A DNA stretch of 64,000 nucleotides from NCBI GenBank assembly GCA_900100895.1, contig FMTX01000020.1:1-64000 (forward strand). Reading direction: 5' to 3'. The notes below the pieces were generated by a model that was not told the DNA's origin, ran no database searches, and saw only the letters and a program-made list of their open reading frames with translations. A program made the translations under genes and the position numbers. Shown one piece after another: positions 8,112 through 18,300 of this stretch; the stretch's first letter is position 1, and each line of letters opens with the position of its first letter. This stretch comes from Lachnospiraceae bacterium YSD2013 (GTDB taxonomy: Bacteria > Bacillota > Clostridia > Lachnospirales > Lachnospiraceae).

Positions 8112-9743
8112 TTGAGATTTGCTTCGGTATTTATATATACAGGGTTTGGGAAGATGGTTTTATTATCCAGATATCATAAAAATTGTAAAGTGGCAGCGTT
8201 GCGCGTAGGGTTTATTGCTATAGCCTTAAGCGCTCTTTTTATACCCTCGATTGAACCCGTTAAGAGTGAAGGTAACAATATCTTTACTCTCTATGTTAAC
8301 GACACCGAAATCGGTACCGTTGACAGCGAGAAGGTAGCAGACGAGCTTCTTAATACCGCTCGCCGTGCCGTTGTGGGTGATGCCGAGGGCGTTATTTTGA
8401 TTGAGGCGGAGGCCAGAGTTGTTGGCTCCGAAGTCCTTTACGGCAGGACCGATGACAAGGACGAGCTTATCAAGAAGATTGAAGAAGTATACGAGGCATC
8501 CCTCAGAGAGACGATGCAGCATTCCTATACCGTCAAGATTGACGATTATACCGTTAACGTTTCTACAGCCGAGGAAGTTGAAGAACTTCTTGAGGCATCT
8601 ATCAATCGTTATGCAGATCCGGGTAAGTTCACGGTTGACCTTATCGCAGACACCGACAGAAAGCTTCCCGTACTCATCCCCCAGATTACCAAGCATGGTG
8701 ACGAGACCGCCAAAGAAAGTACAAGTGTAAGCGACTACTTAAGTAATGACGGCTTTTACTATGATTTTGACAAAATAATAGCTGAGGCAACACCTGCGTC
8801 ATTACCTTCTTTTGACGATTATGATTACGGCATCACAAATGTTTCTTTTGCAAATAACGTGGAAGTGGTGGAGTCGTACCTGTCTTCGAGGGAAGTTGTA
8901 CCGCTCAGCGCGGCTATCGACGAGGTTACCAAGGACAAGCAGCAGAAGACTATTCATGAAGTTAAGTCCGGTGATACCCTTTCGGTTATCGCTCAGATGT
9001 ATAACACCACAGTTGATGACATTGTCGATCTTAACGAGAACATTGCCAATGCCAATTCACGTATCCGTGTAGGTGACGAAATTACCGTAACCGTTCCCAA
9101 GCCCGAGCTTTCCATCGCAAGAGAAGAGCTTGTGTACTATGAAGGAACTTACGAAGCGGATGTTATTTACAAATATAACGACAACTGGTACACGACTACC
9201 GAGGTTACTCTTCAGGATCCTTCTTCGGGTTACCACAAAGCGGTTGAGAAGGTTACATACCTTGACAACAAGATGGTAAGCTCCGAAGTCGTAATGGAAG
9301 AAATCGTTGCTGAGGCAGTTCCGAAGATTGTGGAGAAAGGTACCAAGATTCCTCCCACATATATTAAGCCTATAAGCGGCGGACGTCTTACCAGTACATT
9401 CGGCGCACGTACAGCGACTATCCGCGGTATGACATCTTACCACGGTGCGGTTGACTGGGCTACGCCTATCGGTACTTCGGTTGTTGCTTCCTGCGGCGGA
9501 CGTGTATCCTTTGCGGGATGGAAGGCTTCATACGGTAACTGTATCTTCATCGAGCATCCGGACGGAAGACAGACCAGATACGCTCACTTGAGTAAGGTTT
9601 TGGTATCTGCGGGACAGAATGTATCGCAGGGTGAGAAGATTGCGCTTTCCGGTAACACGGGCGTTTCCACCGGACCTCACTTGCATTTCGAGATGCGTAT
9701 CGGCGGCAAGGCGGTTGACCCGCTTAAGTACATTTCGTACTAA
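8112..9743 (+). CDS. secreted LysM-G5-M23 peptidoglycan endopeptidase
   Basis: This exported cell-wall hydrolase has an N-terminal signal/anchor, a long linker, then LysM (about 280-330, HEVKSGDTLSVIAQMYNTT). A G5 domain follows (about 335-415), then a C-terminal M23 metallopeptidase. The M23 zinc motifs are present as HGAVDWA and GPHLHFEM. LysM and G5 bind glycans and M23 cuts peptide cross-links. The coordinates use a TTG at 8112. An ATG at 8154 follows AGGGTTTGGG and begins the signal peptide directly, so it is the likelier start. It is followed by murA on its own promoter. Confidence 0.88.
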   Translation: MRFASVFIYTGFGKMVLLSRYHKNCKVAALRVGFIAIALSALFIPSIEPVKSEGNNIFTLYVNDTEIGTVDSEKVADELLNTARRAVVGDAEGVILIEAEARVVGSEVLYGRTDDKDELIKKIEEVYEASLRETMQHSYTVKIDDYTVNVSTAEEVEELLEASINRYADPGKFTVDLIADTDRKLPVLIPQITKHGDETAKESTSVSDYLSNDGFYYDFDKIIAEATPASLPSFDDYDYGITNVSFANNVEVVESYLSSREVVPLSAAIDEVTKDKQQKTIHEVKSGDTLSVIAQMYNTTVDDIVDLNENIANANSRIRVGDEITVTVPKPELSIAREELVYYEGTYEADVIYKYNDNWYTTTEVTLQDPSSGYHKAVEKVTYLDNKMVSSEVVMEEIVAEAVPKIVEKGTKIPPTYIKPISGGRLTSTFGARTATIRGMTSYHGAVDWATPIGTSVVASCGGRVSFAGWKASYGNCIFIEHPDGRQTRYAHLSKVLVSAGQNVSQGEKIALSGNTGVSTGPHLHFEMRIGGKAVDPLKYISY

Positions 9744-9766
9744 AAACTGTTGCAATTTTAAGAGCT

Positions 9767-9795
9767 TTGACAATCTAAATTCTTTGTGTTATAAA
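9767..9795 (+). promoter_or_regulatory. strong promoter of murA
   Basis: TTGACA (9767-9772), a 17-base spacer, then TATAAA (9790-9795). Confidence 0.8.
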
Positions 9796-9841
9796 AAATA
9801 AGTTAGATAAGAAATCCAATCAATCGGGATGGAAGAAGATT

Positions 9842-11134
9842 ATGAGACAATACGCAGTTAAGGGCGGCGCGCCTCTCGTAGGCGAAGTTGAAATCGGCGG
9901 TGCCAAGAACGCGGCGTTAGGAATACTTGCCGCAGCGCTTATGGCCGATGAGACGGTCGAAATTGAAAACGTCCCCGATTTATCCGACATTGATGTCATG
10001 CTCGGTGCGCTTAAGACTTTGGGCGCCAGAGTTGACAAGGTTAATCGCCACACGGTTCGGATAAACGGTTCCACTGTTCACACTACATCGTTACTTGACG
10101 ATGCTTTAAATAAAATTCGCGGTTCCTACTACTTTGTAGGCGCATTACTCGGTAAATACGGAAAGGCAGAGGTCATTCTCCCCGGAGGATGCAGCATAGG
10201 TTCAAGACCTGTCGATCTTCACATGAAGGGCTTCAGAGCTCTCGGAGCTACAGCTGAGATCGATCATGCCTGCATGGTATGTGATTCCGAGAAGCTTACG
10301 GGAAGCCACATCTTCATGGATGGTGTTTCCGTAGGTGCTACCATTAACATCATGCTTGCCGCTGTTATGGCGGAAGGCCAGACATATATCGAAAACGCTG
10401 CCAAGGAACCCCACGTCGTAGACGTTGCGAACTTCTTAAACAGCATGGGCGCATCCATCAAGGGAGCAGGTACCGACGTTATCCGTATCAAGGGCGTTGA
10501 GAGGCTTCATGCGACCCACTACTCCATCATTCCCGACCAGATTGAGGCAGGAACATTCATGATGGCAGCAGCCGCTACCAAGGGCGACGTACTTATCAAG
10601 AACGTTATTCCTAAGCATTTGGAGTCTATTACTTCCAAGCTTCTTGAAATCGGTTGTGAGATAGAAGAGTTCGACGATTCGATCCGTGTCGTATCGAGCA
10701 AGCCTTTCTTTCACACTCAGGTCAAGACGGCTCCTTATCCCGGATTCCCGACCGATATGCAGCCTCAGATAGCTGTGGTACTCGGACTTGCCGAGGGCAC
10801 CAGCATCATTACAGAGACTATTTTTGAGAACAGACTTAAATACGTAGACGAGCTCGTAAGACTCGGCGCCAATATGCGTGCCGAAGGCAATACCGCCATT
10901 ATTGAAGGCGTACAGCGTTACAGCGGCGGCAATGTAACCGCTCCCGACTTAAGAGCCGGCGCGGCACTTGTAGTTGCAGGCTTAAGCGCCGACGGTGTCA
11001 CGGTTGTCAACGACATCCAGTACGTTGAGCGAGGCTACGAAGACTTCCCTGAGAAGTTAAGAGCCCTCGGCGGTCAGGTTGAAGTAGTTGAAACGGACAA
11101 AGAATTACAGAATTTCAAATTAAGAGTAGGCTAA
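9842..11134 (+). CDS. murA: UDP-N-acetylglucosamine 1-carboxyvinyltransferase
   Basis: MurA transfers enolpyruvate from PEP to UDP-GlcNAc, the first committed step of peptidoglycan synthesis, and is the fosfomycin target. The 430-residue protein has the IGGAKNAALGILAA motif (K22, N23) and the catalytic cysteine C117 in LPGGCSIGSRPVDLH. The C117 form is the usual fosfomycin-sensitive type. GATGGAAGAAG precedes the ATG. The gene has its own strong promoter and terminator and so forms a single unit. Confidence 0.96.
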   Translation: MRQYAVKGGAPLVGEVEIGGAKNAALGILAAALMADETVEIENVPDLSDIDVMLGALKTLGARVDKVNRHTVRINGSTVHTTSLLDDALNKIRGSYYFVGALLGKYGKAEVILPGGCSIGSRPVDLHMKGFRALGATAEIDHACMVCDSEKLTGSHIFMDGVSVGATINIMLAAVMAEGQTYIENAAKEPHVVDVANFLNSMGASIKGAGTDVIRIKGVERLHATHYSIIPDQIEAGTFMMAAAATKGDVLIKNVIPKHLESITSKLLEIGCEIEEFDDSIRVVSSKPFFHTQVKTAPYPGFPTDMQPQIAVVLGLAEGTSIITETIFENRLKYVDELVRLGANMRAEGNTAIIEGVQRYSGGNVTAPDLRAGAALVVAGLSADGVTVVNDIQYVERGYEDFPEKLRALGGQVEVVETDKELQNFKLRVG

Positions 11135-11138
11135 TGAG

Positions 11139-11172
11139 AACTCCTTCGGATTTCCGAAGGAGTTTGTTTTTT
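11139..11172 (+). terminator. murA terminator
   Basis: A perfect 11-bp stem (11139-11149 with 11154-11164) has an ATTT loop and is followed by TGTTTTTT. Confidence 0.9.
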
Positions 11173-11240
11173 AACAAAGATTAAGATTGTGTTACTGATG
11201 TTTAAGATTCGGGAAAAAGCTGTTCCCGGCCGACGCCTAA

Positions 11241-11249
11241 TGGTATACT
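11241..11249 (+). promoter_or_regulatory. extended -10 promoter of the solute-binding lipoprotein
   Basis: TGGTATACT lies 21 bases before the ATG, with GGAGGG at 11260-11265. No good -35 is visible. Confidence 0.55.
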
Positions 11250-11270
11250 TAGTATGTACGGAGGGCCATT

Positions 11271-12605
11271 ATGGTTGGCAAAAAAACGCTTTTAATAATA
11301 ATTGCGGTTGCTTTGACCGGTTTCTTTTTGCACGGTTGCGGAAGTACCGTGGCTGAAGCATCTGCTTCATCGGAAATAGCAGCTGAACAAGGTAAAAAGA
11401 CTGTTACCGTAAGAGTTTCTTTGAGCACGGGCTATTTAAATGCCGCTGTCAAGGCATACAATAAGCAAAGCTCTGATTATGAAGTTGAACTAATCCAGCA
11501 AAACGGTTTGAAATTTAATGAAAAGCTTGAGGTTCAGCTTGCGACGGGAGAGGCTGCGGATCTCATTGAAAATCCAATGGTCAATCTGGATTCTTTGGCT
11601 AGAAAAGGGGCGTTTTTGCCTCTTGACGATATAATCTCCGGTTATGAAGAAGAGTATTTTGACTCGGCTTTAGAAAGCGGTAGGGTAGAGGGAGTTCAAT
11701 ACATGCTTCCCTATCAGGTAAGTCTTCACACATATATTACATCCAAAGATATTGCGGGAGATCTCACTACCTGGAATATAGATGAGTTTATGGAACGCAT
11801 TGAAGCATCCGGCGTTAGTTATGCGGAATATATTGACCCGGTATTGATAGTTGAAAATTTTGCCATAAATGATGTTGAGTCAAAGCGATATATTGACTGG
11901 GAGACCGGCGAGAGCAAACTTGATGAAGCTCCGTTTATACGCTTGCTGGAATTTGCCAAGAAATACGGCAAAGTCGGGGGCGAAAATATTAGTAAAGCGT
12001 GGGAAGAAGGCATGATTGAAGGGACTATTGCCGGTGACGGTTCGAATGTGTCGGATGCTTTTGCTTTTATGAATAAATATGACGCATACTTTAAGAATAA
12101 TGCTTCATATATAGGTTACCCCGGAGACAAAAGAAGCAGCGGGTATTTGTGGAGTACCGGATTTATGATTAATTCAAAGGCAGAAAACGTTGCCGGAGCC
12201 GAGGATTTTCTAAGATGGATTATTTCCAAAGAGGGTCAGCGTACGTATTTGGAAGCTTCTTATAAGGTCGGCGGTGTAGGCTCACGTACATATTGTGTCC
12301 TTCCGGCGAGAAGGGACATTTTCGAAGAAGAATTTGAGGATTATCAAAGTGAAATGGCGGGATTTATCCACTATTATTCACCTTATAAACTGTTTGAATA
12401 TGACTGTGGACCTCTGACTGATGAACAGGCGGATATATTTAAACGATTAATCGATGAGGCGAGGCCGGAGAATACAAAGGTAAATCCTATAATGGAAATG
12501 ATAGATGAAGAAATGGGTCCTTTTTTGGATGGAAGCAAAAGTGCTGAAGAAGTTGCCAAAATAATGGACAGTCGTGTTCAGATATATCTTGATGAACTTA
12601 AATAA
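11271..12605 (+). CDS. extracellular solute-binding lipoprotein (family 1, sugar ABC type)
   Basis: The 444-residue lipoprotein has a signal peptide and a lipobox ending at C23 (FFLHGC). The mature part has the family 1 binding-protein pattern: repeated VEL/KLEVQLATGEAADLI near residues 75-97 and a C-terminal helical lobe ending with a KSAEEVAKIMDSR-type tail. Such proteins capture oligosaccharides or sugars for ABC importers. No permease or ATPase gene is adjacent and terminators flank it, so it is an orphan. Its ligand cannot be told from sequence. Confidence 0.85.
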   Translation: MVGKKTLLIIIAVALTGFFLHGCGSTVAEASASSEIAAEQGKKTVTVRVSLSTGYLNAAVKAYNKQSSDYEVELIQQNGLKFNEKLEVQLATGEAADLIENPMVNLDSLARKGAFLPLDDIISGYEEEYFDSALESGRVEGVQYMLPYQVSLHTYITSKDIAGDLTTWNIDEFMERIEASGVSYAEYIDPVLIVENFAINDVESKRYIDWETGESKLDEAPFIRLLEFAKKYGKVGGENISKAWEEGMIEGTIAGDGSNVSDAFAFMNKYDAYFKNNASYIGYPGDKRSSGYLWSTGFMINSKAENVAGAEDFLRWIISKEGQRTYLEASYKVGGVGSRTYCVLPARRDIFEEEFEDYQSEMAGFIHYYSPYKLFEYDCGPLTDEQADIFKRLIDEARPENTKVNPIMEMIDEEMGPFLDGSKSAEEVAKIMDSRVQIYLDELK

Positions 12606-12636
12606 AAAACGCTCTCCTTTTGCGGGAGAGCGTTTT
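12606..12636. terminator. bidirectional terminator between convergent genes
   Basis: CGCTCTCC (12610-12617) pairs with GGAGAGCG (12625-12632), extended by AAAA/TTTT on both sides. It serves the lipoprotein gene and the convergent HD-GYP gene. Confidence 0.85.
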
Positions 12637-12644
12637 GCACACCA

Positions 12645-13727
12645 TCAGATAATTGCTTCAATGTGAAGATTCGGTTCGGCAGACAAATCGATGAATTCAT
12701 TACCGCATTTAATCGTGGGGTTCGCAAGGCTCGAGCGGTTGATGAATACCACGTCGCCGACACGTCCGTCGTTAAGCTTAACACGATTAAGCATGTAGGT
12801 GTTAACGATGTTCTCAAGGAAGGTCATGATGAAGCGCGTATCGTATTTCTGCAGACCTTCGTTCTCAAATATATCCACAACCTTGAAAGGACACATGGGA
12901 CCACGGTAGATACGTGAGCTTGTCATGGCATCGTATACGTCTACGATGGCAACCATCTTAGCAAAGGTATCAATCTTGGCGTTTTTAAGACCGAAAGGAT
13001 AGCCGCTTCCGTCGCAACGCTCGTGATGCATGAGAGCGGAATTCATGATGGTCTCGGGAACGTTCTGGGCCTTAAGGGCGTTGTAGCCTTCAAGTGTATG
13101 TTTCTTAACTATGGTGTACTCACCTTCGGTAAGCTTGCCGGGCTTCTTGATGATTTCTTCGGGTACGGAGACCTTGCCGATATCATGGAGCAGTCCGCAC
13201 AGGGTGGCGAGTCTGGTCTCTTCCTCGGTCATACGGAGCCAGCGCGCGAATACGTTACACATAAGAGCGACATTGATGGAATGAACATAAGTCATATCAT
13301 CGTACTGACGCATATTATGAAGCATGTCAAATACGCTTAAGTATCCGCTTTCGGACTTAAGAAGATTCATGGTGAAGCCGAATACCTCATCTAAGTTCAA
13401 AGAACGGGTATTGAGCGCAACCGAATTAAGAAGGTTCTGGAACTTCGGAACCTCTTCGTCGAAACGTTTCTTAAATTCCTTAAACTCGGGGCTGTTCTTA
13501 ATCTTCTCGGAATAAGAAACGTCCTCGGGCATTTCGGGATTGGCAAGGTAAACCTTGGATATCTCGTCCTCAACCCTTACGTTGATGATTGAGTAAAACT
13601 CAAGCTTTGTAATGGCCTTATCAGTAAGAATCGTGCCTTTGGGTATGATGAGCTGATTGGTATATGTGTATACGTCTTCCGCAGTTACCATACCGGGAGT
13701 AAGGTCTGTAGTACTGAGCCTCTTCAT
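12645..13727 (-). CDS. HD-GYP domain protein, probable cyclic-di-GMP phosphodiesterase
   Basis: The 360-residue cytoplasmic protein has an N-terminal region of about 125 residues and a C-terminal HD-GYP domain. HD is seen in LCGLLHDIGKVSVPEEI and the GYP signature in HHERCDGSGYPFGL. HD-GYP enzymes hydrolyse c-di-GMP. No receiver or membrane segment is present, so the input signal is unclear. AAGGA lies about 9 bases before the start at 13727. It is a single-gene unit. Confidence 0.88.
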   Translation of the reverse strand: MKRLSTTDLTPGMVTAEDVYTYTNQLIIPKGTILTDKAITKLEFYSIINVRVEDEISKVYLANPEMPEDVSYSEKIKNSPEFKEFKKRFDEEVPKFQNLLNSVALNTRSLNLDEVFGFTMNLLKSESGYLSVFDMLHNMRQYDDMTYVHSINVALMCNVFARWLRMTEEETRLATLCGLLHDIGKVSVPEEIIKKPGKLTEGEYTIVKKHTLEGYNALKAQNVPETIMNSALMHHERCDGSGYPFGLKNAKIDTFAKMVAIVDVYDAMTSSRIYRGPMCPFKVVDIFENEGLQKYDTRFIMTFLENIVNTYMLNRVKLNDGRVGDVVFINRSSLANPTIKCGNEFIDLSAEPNLHIEAII

Positions 13728-13762
13728 AGTATTATTCCTTCTTAGATAATCTACTCTTCTTT

Positions 13763-13790
13763 ATTATACTAATTATAAATTGTTTCCCAA
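13763..13790 (-). promoter_or_regulatory. candidate promoter of the HD-GYP gene
   Basis: On the minus strand TTGGGA (13790-13785), a 16-base spacer, then TATAAT (13768-13763). Confidence 0.5.
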
Positions 13791-13806
13791 GAATTATCAA
13801 TAAATC

Positions 13807-13835
13807 TTGACAATACTACACGTAAGAAGTAGACT
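13807..13835 (+). promoter_or_regulatory. promoter of the metK riboswitch transcript
   Basis: TTGACA (13807-13812), a 17-base spacer, then TAGACT (13830-13835). Transcription would begin right at the riboswitch P1 stem. Confidence 0.75.
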
Positions 13836-13843
13836 TTACTTGA

Positions 13844-13956
13844 CTCTTATTCAGAGTGGTGGAGGTACATAGGACCGATGAAGCCACGGCAACCCCCATA
13901 TGGAAGGTGCCTACCTGAGCGAGCAGGGCGATAGTGCCCGATTCGAACAATAAGAG
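13844..13956 (+). ncRNA. SAM-I (S-box) riboswitch controlling metK
   Basis: The S-box core is recognisable: GGTGGAGG, CCGATGAAGCCACGGCAACC, GGAAGGTGC and the GCGAGCAGGGCGATAGTGCC segment. P1 is CTCTTATT (13844-13851) with AATAAGAG (13949-13956). SAM binding stabilises P1 and lets the downstream terminator form, so metK is shut off when SAM is plentiful. The 3' strand of P1 with its flank (13949-13960) differs by one base from the terminator 3' arm, which is the expected antiterminator design. Confidence 0.93.
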
Positions 13957-13979
13957 GATTGAAATAGTGCCTATATTTT

Positions 13980-14014
13980 AATCCGCTTATTATATAATGA
14001 TAAGCGGATTTTTA
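13980..14014 (+). terminator. riboswitch-controlled terminator before metK
   Basis: AATCCGCTTAT (13980-13990) pairs with ATAAGCGGATT (14000-14010), followed by a T-rich run. The 5' arm can instead pair with 13949-13960 to form the antiterminator. Confidence 0.88.
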
Positions 14015-14053
14015 TTTACCTAGTTTCAATCCTTACCACAGAAAGGACAGAAA

Positions 14054-15235
14054 ATGGAAAAAAGACTTTTTACTTCTGAATCCGTTACCGAAGGACATCC
14101 CGACAAAGTCTGCGATGCCATCTCCGACGCGATTCTTGACGCATGCATGGCAGAAGACCCTATGAGTCGTGTAGCATGCGAGACAGCAGCCTGCACAGGT
14201 TTCGTACTTGTAACAGGTGAGATTACTACTAACGCATACGTAGACATTCAGTCCATCGTACGTAACACAGTCAAAGAAATCGGATACGACAAGTCCGAAT
14301 ACGGCTTCGACGGCAACACCTGTGCCGTACTTGTAGCTATTGACGAACAGTCCGGCGATATCGCTATGGGCGTAGACAAGGCCCTTGAAGCCAAAGAAGG
14401 CGCTCTCAAAGACGACCTCGACACAGGCGCAGGCGACCAGGGTATGATGTTTGGTTACGCTACCAACGAAACTCCCGAGCTTATGCCTTACCCTATTTCC
14501 CTTGCACACAAGCTTGCTTTGCAGCTTACCAAGGTTAGAAAAGACGGCACTCTTAAGTATTTAAGACCCGACGGCAAGACCCAGGTATCCGTTGAGTATG
14601 ACGAGAACGGTAAGCCCGTAAGACTCGAGGCTGTCGTATGCTCTACCCAGCACGATCCCGAGGTTACTCAGGAACAGATTCACAAGGATATCAAGAAATA
14701 CGTATTCGACCCCATCCTTCCCAAGGATATGGTTGACGCAAATACCAAGTTCTTTATCAATCCTACCGGCCGTTTCGTAATCGGCGGACCTCACGGTGAC
14801 GCAGGTCTTACAGGCCGTAAGATTATCGTAGACACCTATGGCGGATATGCTCGTCACGGCGGTGGTGCTTTCTCCGGTAAGGACTGCACCAAGGTAGACC
14901 GTTCCGCAGCTTACGCAGCAAGATACGTTGCCAAGAACGTTGTAGCTGCAGGCCTTGCAGACAAGTGCGAGATTCAGCTTTCTTACGCTATCGGCGTAGC
15001 AGAGCCCACTTCCGTTCAGGTAGATACCTTCGGAACCGGCAAGCTTTCCGATGCTGAGCTTACCAAGATCGTAAGAGAGAACTTCGACCTTCGTCCCGCA
15101 GGAATCATCAAGATGCTCGACCTTCGTCGTCCCATCTACAAGCAGACCGCAGCTTACGGTCACTTCGGACGCACCGATATCGATGTACCGTGGGAGAAGA
15201 CCGATAAAGCTGATGCACTTAAGAAATATTTATAA
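14054..15235 (+). CDS. metK: S-adenosylmethionine synthetase
   Basis: MetK makes SAM from methionine and ATP in the cytoplasm. The 393-residue protein has the classic [20 protein letters not shown] start, [12 protein letters not shown], and the [20 protein letters not shown]-like loop, here [13 protein letters not shown]. It also has the phosphate loop [30 protein letters not shown] precedes the ATG. It is controlled by the upstream SAM-I riboswitch and followed by its own terminator. Confidence 0.97.
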   Translation: MEKRLFTSESVTEGHPDKVCDAISDAILDACMAEDPMSRVACETAACTGFVLVTGEITTNAYVDIQSIVRNTVKEIGYDKSEYGFDGNTCAVLVAIDEQSGDIAMGVDKALEAKEGALKDDLDTGAGDQGMMFGYATNETPELMPYPISLAHKLALQLTKVRKDGTLKYLRPDGKTQVSVEYDENGKPVRLEAVVCSTQHDPEVTQEQIHKDIKKYVFDPILPKDMVDANTKFFINPTGRFVIGGPHGDAGLTGRKIIVDTYGGYARHGGGAFSGKDCTKVDRSAAYAARYVAKNVVAAGLADKCEIQLSYAIGVAEPTSVQVDTFGTGKLSDAELTKIVRENFDLRPAGIIKMLDLRRPIYKQTAAYGHFGRTDIDVPWEKTDKADALKKYL

Positions 15236-15249
15236 GAATTTGCCAATGA

Positions 15250-15275
15250 GGGCCGTGAATTTCACGGCCCTTTTT
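15250..15275 (+). terminator. metK terminator
   Basis: A perfect 9-bp stem GGGCCGTGA (15250-15258) with TCACGGCCC (15262-15270), followed by TTTTT. Confidence 0.9.
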
Positions 15276-15297
15276 GTATTCAACGGGACCGGTTGTG

Positions 15298-15306
15298 TGA
15301 TATAAT
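15298..15306 (+). promoter_or_regulatory. extended -10 promoter of dnaE
   Basis: TGATATAAT, a perfect extended -10, lies 37 bases before the ATG. The -35 is weak. Confidence 0.55.
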
Positions 15307-15342
15307 TACCCTTAAGAATAACGGGGAGGGCTTCTTTAGCAC

Positions 15343-18300
15343 ATGTCTTTTGTACATCTTCACGTCCACACGGAATTTTCGCTTCTGGACGGTTCCAATA
15401 AGATAAAAGAATACGTGAAACGCCTTAAGGAACTGGGCATGACCGCCGGAGCCATCACCGACCACGGCGTTATGTACGGTTGCATAGATTATTACAAGGC
15501 AGCCAGGGAAGAAGGTATTAAGCCTATCCTCGGCTGTGAGGTATACGTTGCGCCTAACTCCCGTTTTGACAAAGAAATCGGCGGCGGTGAGGAGCGTTAT
15601 CACCACCTTGTACTCCTTGCCGAGAATAATGTCGGCTATGCTAACCTTTGTAAGATTGTAAGTGTCGGATTCACGGAAGGCTATTATTACAGGCCCAGAG
15701 TGGATTTCGAGATTCTCAATAAATATCATGAGGGCATTATCGCCCTTTCTGCCTGTATCGCGGGCGAGCTTCCCAGATACATACTCAAAGGCATGATGAC
15801 TGAGGCGAGAGCCTGCGCTCAGAAGTACCTTGACTGCTTCGGAGAGGGCAATTATTTCCTCGAGCTTCAGGATCATGGACTGCCCGAGCAGAGGACCGTT
15901 AACTCTGCGCTTCTTACCATCAGCCAGGAAATGAACATCCCGCTTGTGGCCACCAATGACGTTCACTACACTTATGCTGCGGACGCTGAGCCTCACGAGC
16001 TGCTTCTTTGTATCCAGACCGGTAAGACCATGAAGGATGAGGACCGTCTCGTATATGCGGGCGGACAATATTACGTTAAGAGTGAGGAGGAGATGCGCCT
16101 TCTTTTTCCGTATGCGCAGGAAGCGATTGAGAATACTCAGAAAATCGCGGACAGATGTAATGTGGAGATTGAATTCGGCGTGACGAAGCTCCCTCATTTC
16201 GAGGTGCCCGAGGGTTACGATTCCTGGACTTACCTTAATAAGCTCTGCGATGATGGTCTTCGCGAGCGCTATCCCGACAATTACGAGGAGCTCAGAGAAC
16301 GTCTGGATTACGAGCTTTCCGTCATCAATAAGATGGGCTATGTCGACTATTTCCTGATAGTCTGGGATTTTATTAATTATGCCAAAGAAAACGGTATCAT
16401 GGTGGGCCCCGGTCGAGGCTCCGCGGCAGGTTCCATCGTTTCGTACTGCCTTAAGATTACCAATATCGACCCCATCAGATATAACCTTCTTTTTGAGCGA
16501 TTTCTTAACCCCGAGCGTGTGTCCATGCCCGATATCGATATTGACTTCTGCTACGAGAGACGTCAGGAAGTTATCGAGTATGTGCGGCGCAAGTACGGCC
16601 CCGAGAAGGTAGTGCAGATTGTTACTTTCGGTACACTTGCGGCCAAGGGTGTTATCAGGGATGTGGCGCGCGTTATGGACCTTCCTTACTCAAGGGGCGA
16701 TCAGATTGCCAAGCTTATTCCCAATGAATTAAATATTACGCTTGATAAGGCGCTTACCATGAATCCGGAGCTTAAGAACCTTTATGACACGGATGACGAA
16801 GTGCACTATCTTATCGATATGAGCCGTCGTCTTGAGGGTCTTCCGAGGCATACTTCCATGCATGCTGCGGGCGTTTTGATATGTCCCAAAGCAGCCGATG
16901 AATTCGTGCCCCTGCAGCGCGGCGCCGACGGTTCCATTACCACTCAGTACATTATGACTACTCTTGAGGAGCTTGGCCTTCTTAAGATGGACTTCCTGGG
17001 GCTTCGTACCCTCACGGTTATTCGCGATGCGGTGCGACTGGCTGAAGCGTCTCACGGAGTAAAGATTGACATAGACAACATAGATTACAACGACAAGGGC
17101 GTACTGGACCTCATGGGTTCGGGTCACACCGAAGGCATATTCCAGCTTGAAAGTGCGGGTATGAAGAGCTTCATGAAGGAACTTAAGCCTCAGTCGCTTG
17201 AAGATATTACCGCGGGAATCGCGCTTTACCGTCCCGGCCCCATGGATTTTATTCCCAAGTACATCGCGGGCAAGCTCAATCAGGACAATATCACCTACAG
17301 AACTCCCGAGTTAAAGCCTATTCTCGAGGCCACCTACGGCTGTATCGTCTACCAGGAGCAGGTTATGCAGATAGTGCGTGACCTCGGCGGATACACCATG
17401 GGTCGAAGCGACCTGGTACGCCGTGCCATGAGTAAAAAGAAACAGCACGTCATGGAAGTCGAGCGTAACAACTTCATCTACGGTAACGAAGAAGAAGGCG
17501 TTCCCGGCTGTATTTCCAAGGGCATTTCCGAGGAAGCGGCCAGTGGCATTTACGACGATATGATGGACTTTGCGAAGTATGCTTTTAACAAGTCCCACGC
17601 AGCCTGCTACGCCGTCGTATCTTACCAGACCGCATACCTTAAGCACTACTATCCCGTTGAGTTCATGGCGGCGCTTATGACGAGCTTCATTGAAAACGCC
17701 GGTAAGGTATCCGAGTACATCAACGTATGTCGCTCCATGGGCATCGGAATTGTTGCACCGGACGTTAATAGCGGTGATGTATCATTTTCAGTAGTGGACG
17801 GTAAGATTGGATACGCTCTTACCGCGATTAAGAACGTCGGACGCCCCGTCATTGAAGGGCTTGTGGAAGAGCGAAAGGTCGGCGGCCCCTACAAGAGCCT
17901 TACGGATTTCATCAATCGCATGACTTCCCGCGACCTTAACAAGCGCGCTGTCGAGAACTTTATCAAGGCAGGTGCTTTTGACTCCCTCGGCGGCACAAGA
18001 AAGCAGTACATGAGCGCTTACGTGCGTATTATGGACTCAGCCAACGCCGACAAGAAAAATGTAATTTCGGGTCAGATAAGCCTGTTTGACTTCGCCTCCC
18101 CCGAGGCCAAGGAAGACTTCAAGGAAAGCCTACCCGATGTGGGCGAGTACTCCAAAGAAGTGATGTTACAGTTCGAGAAGGAAGTTCTCGGAATTTACGT
18201 TTCCGGACACCCCCTCGAAGACTTCAGAAACATATTGCAAAAGAACACTTCCGCCACGGCAGCAGATTTTGCTCTTGACCCCGAGACGGATACGGTTAAA

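Noticed and set aside
15280-16197. 305-codon open frame on the minus strand
   Set aside because: It lies opposite dnaE, has no ribosome site and reads as a low-complexity shadow of that gene.
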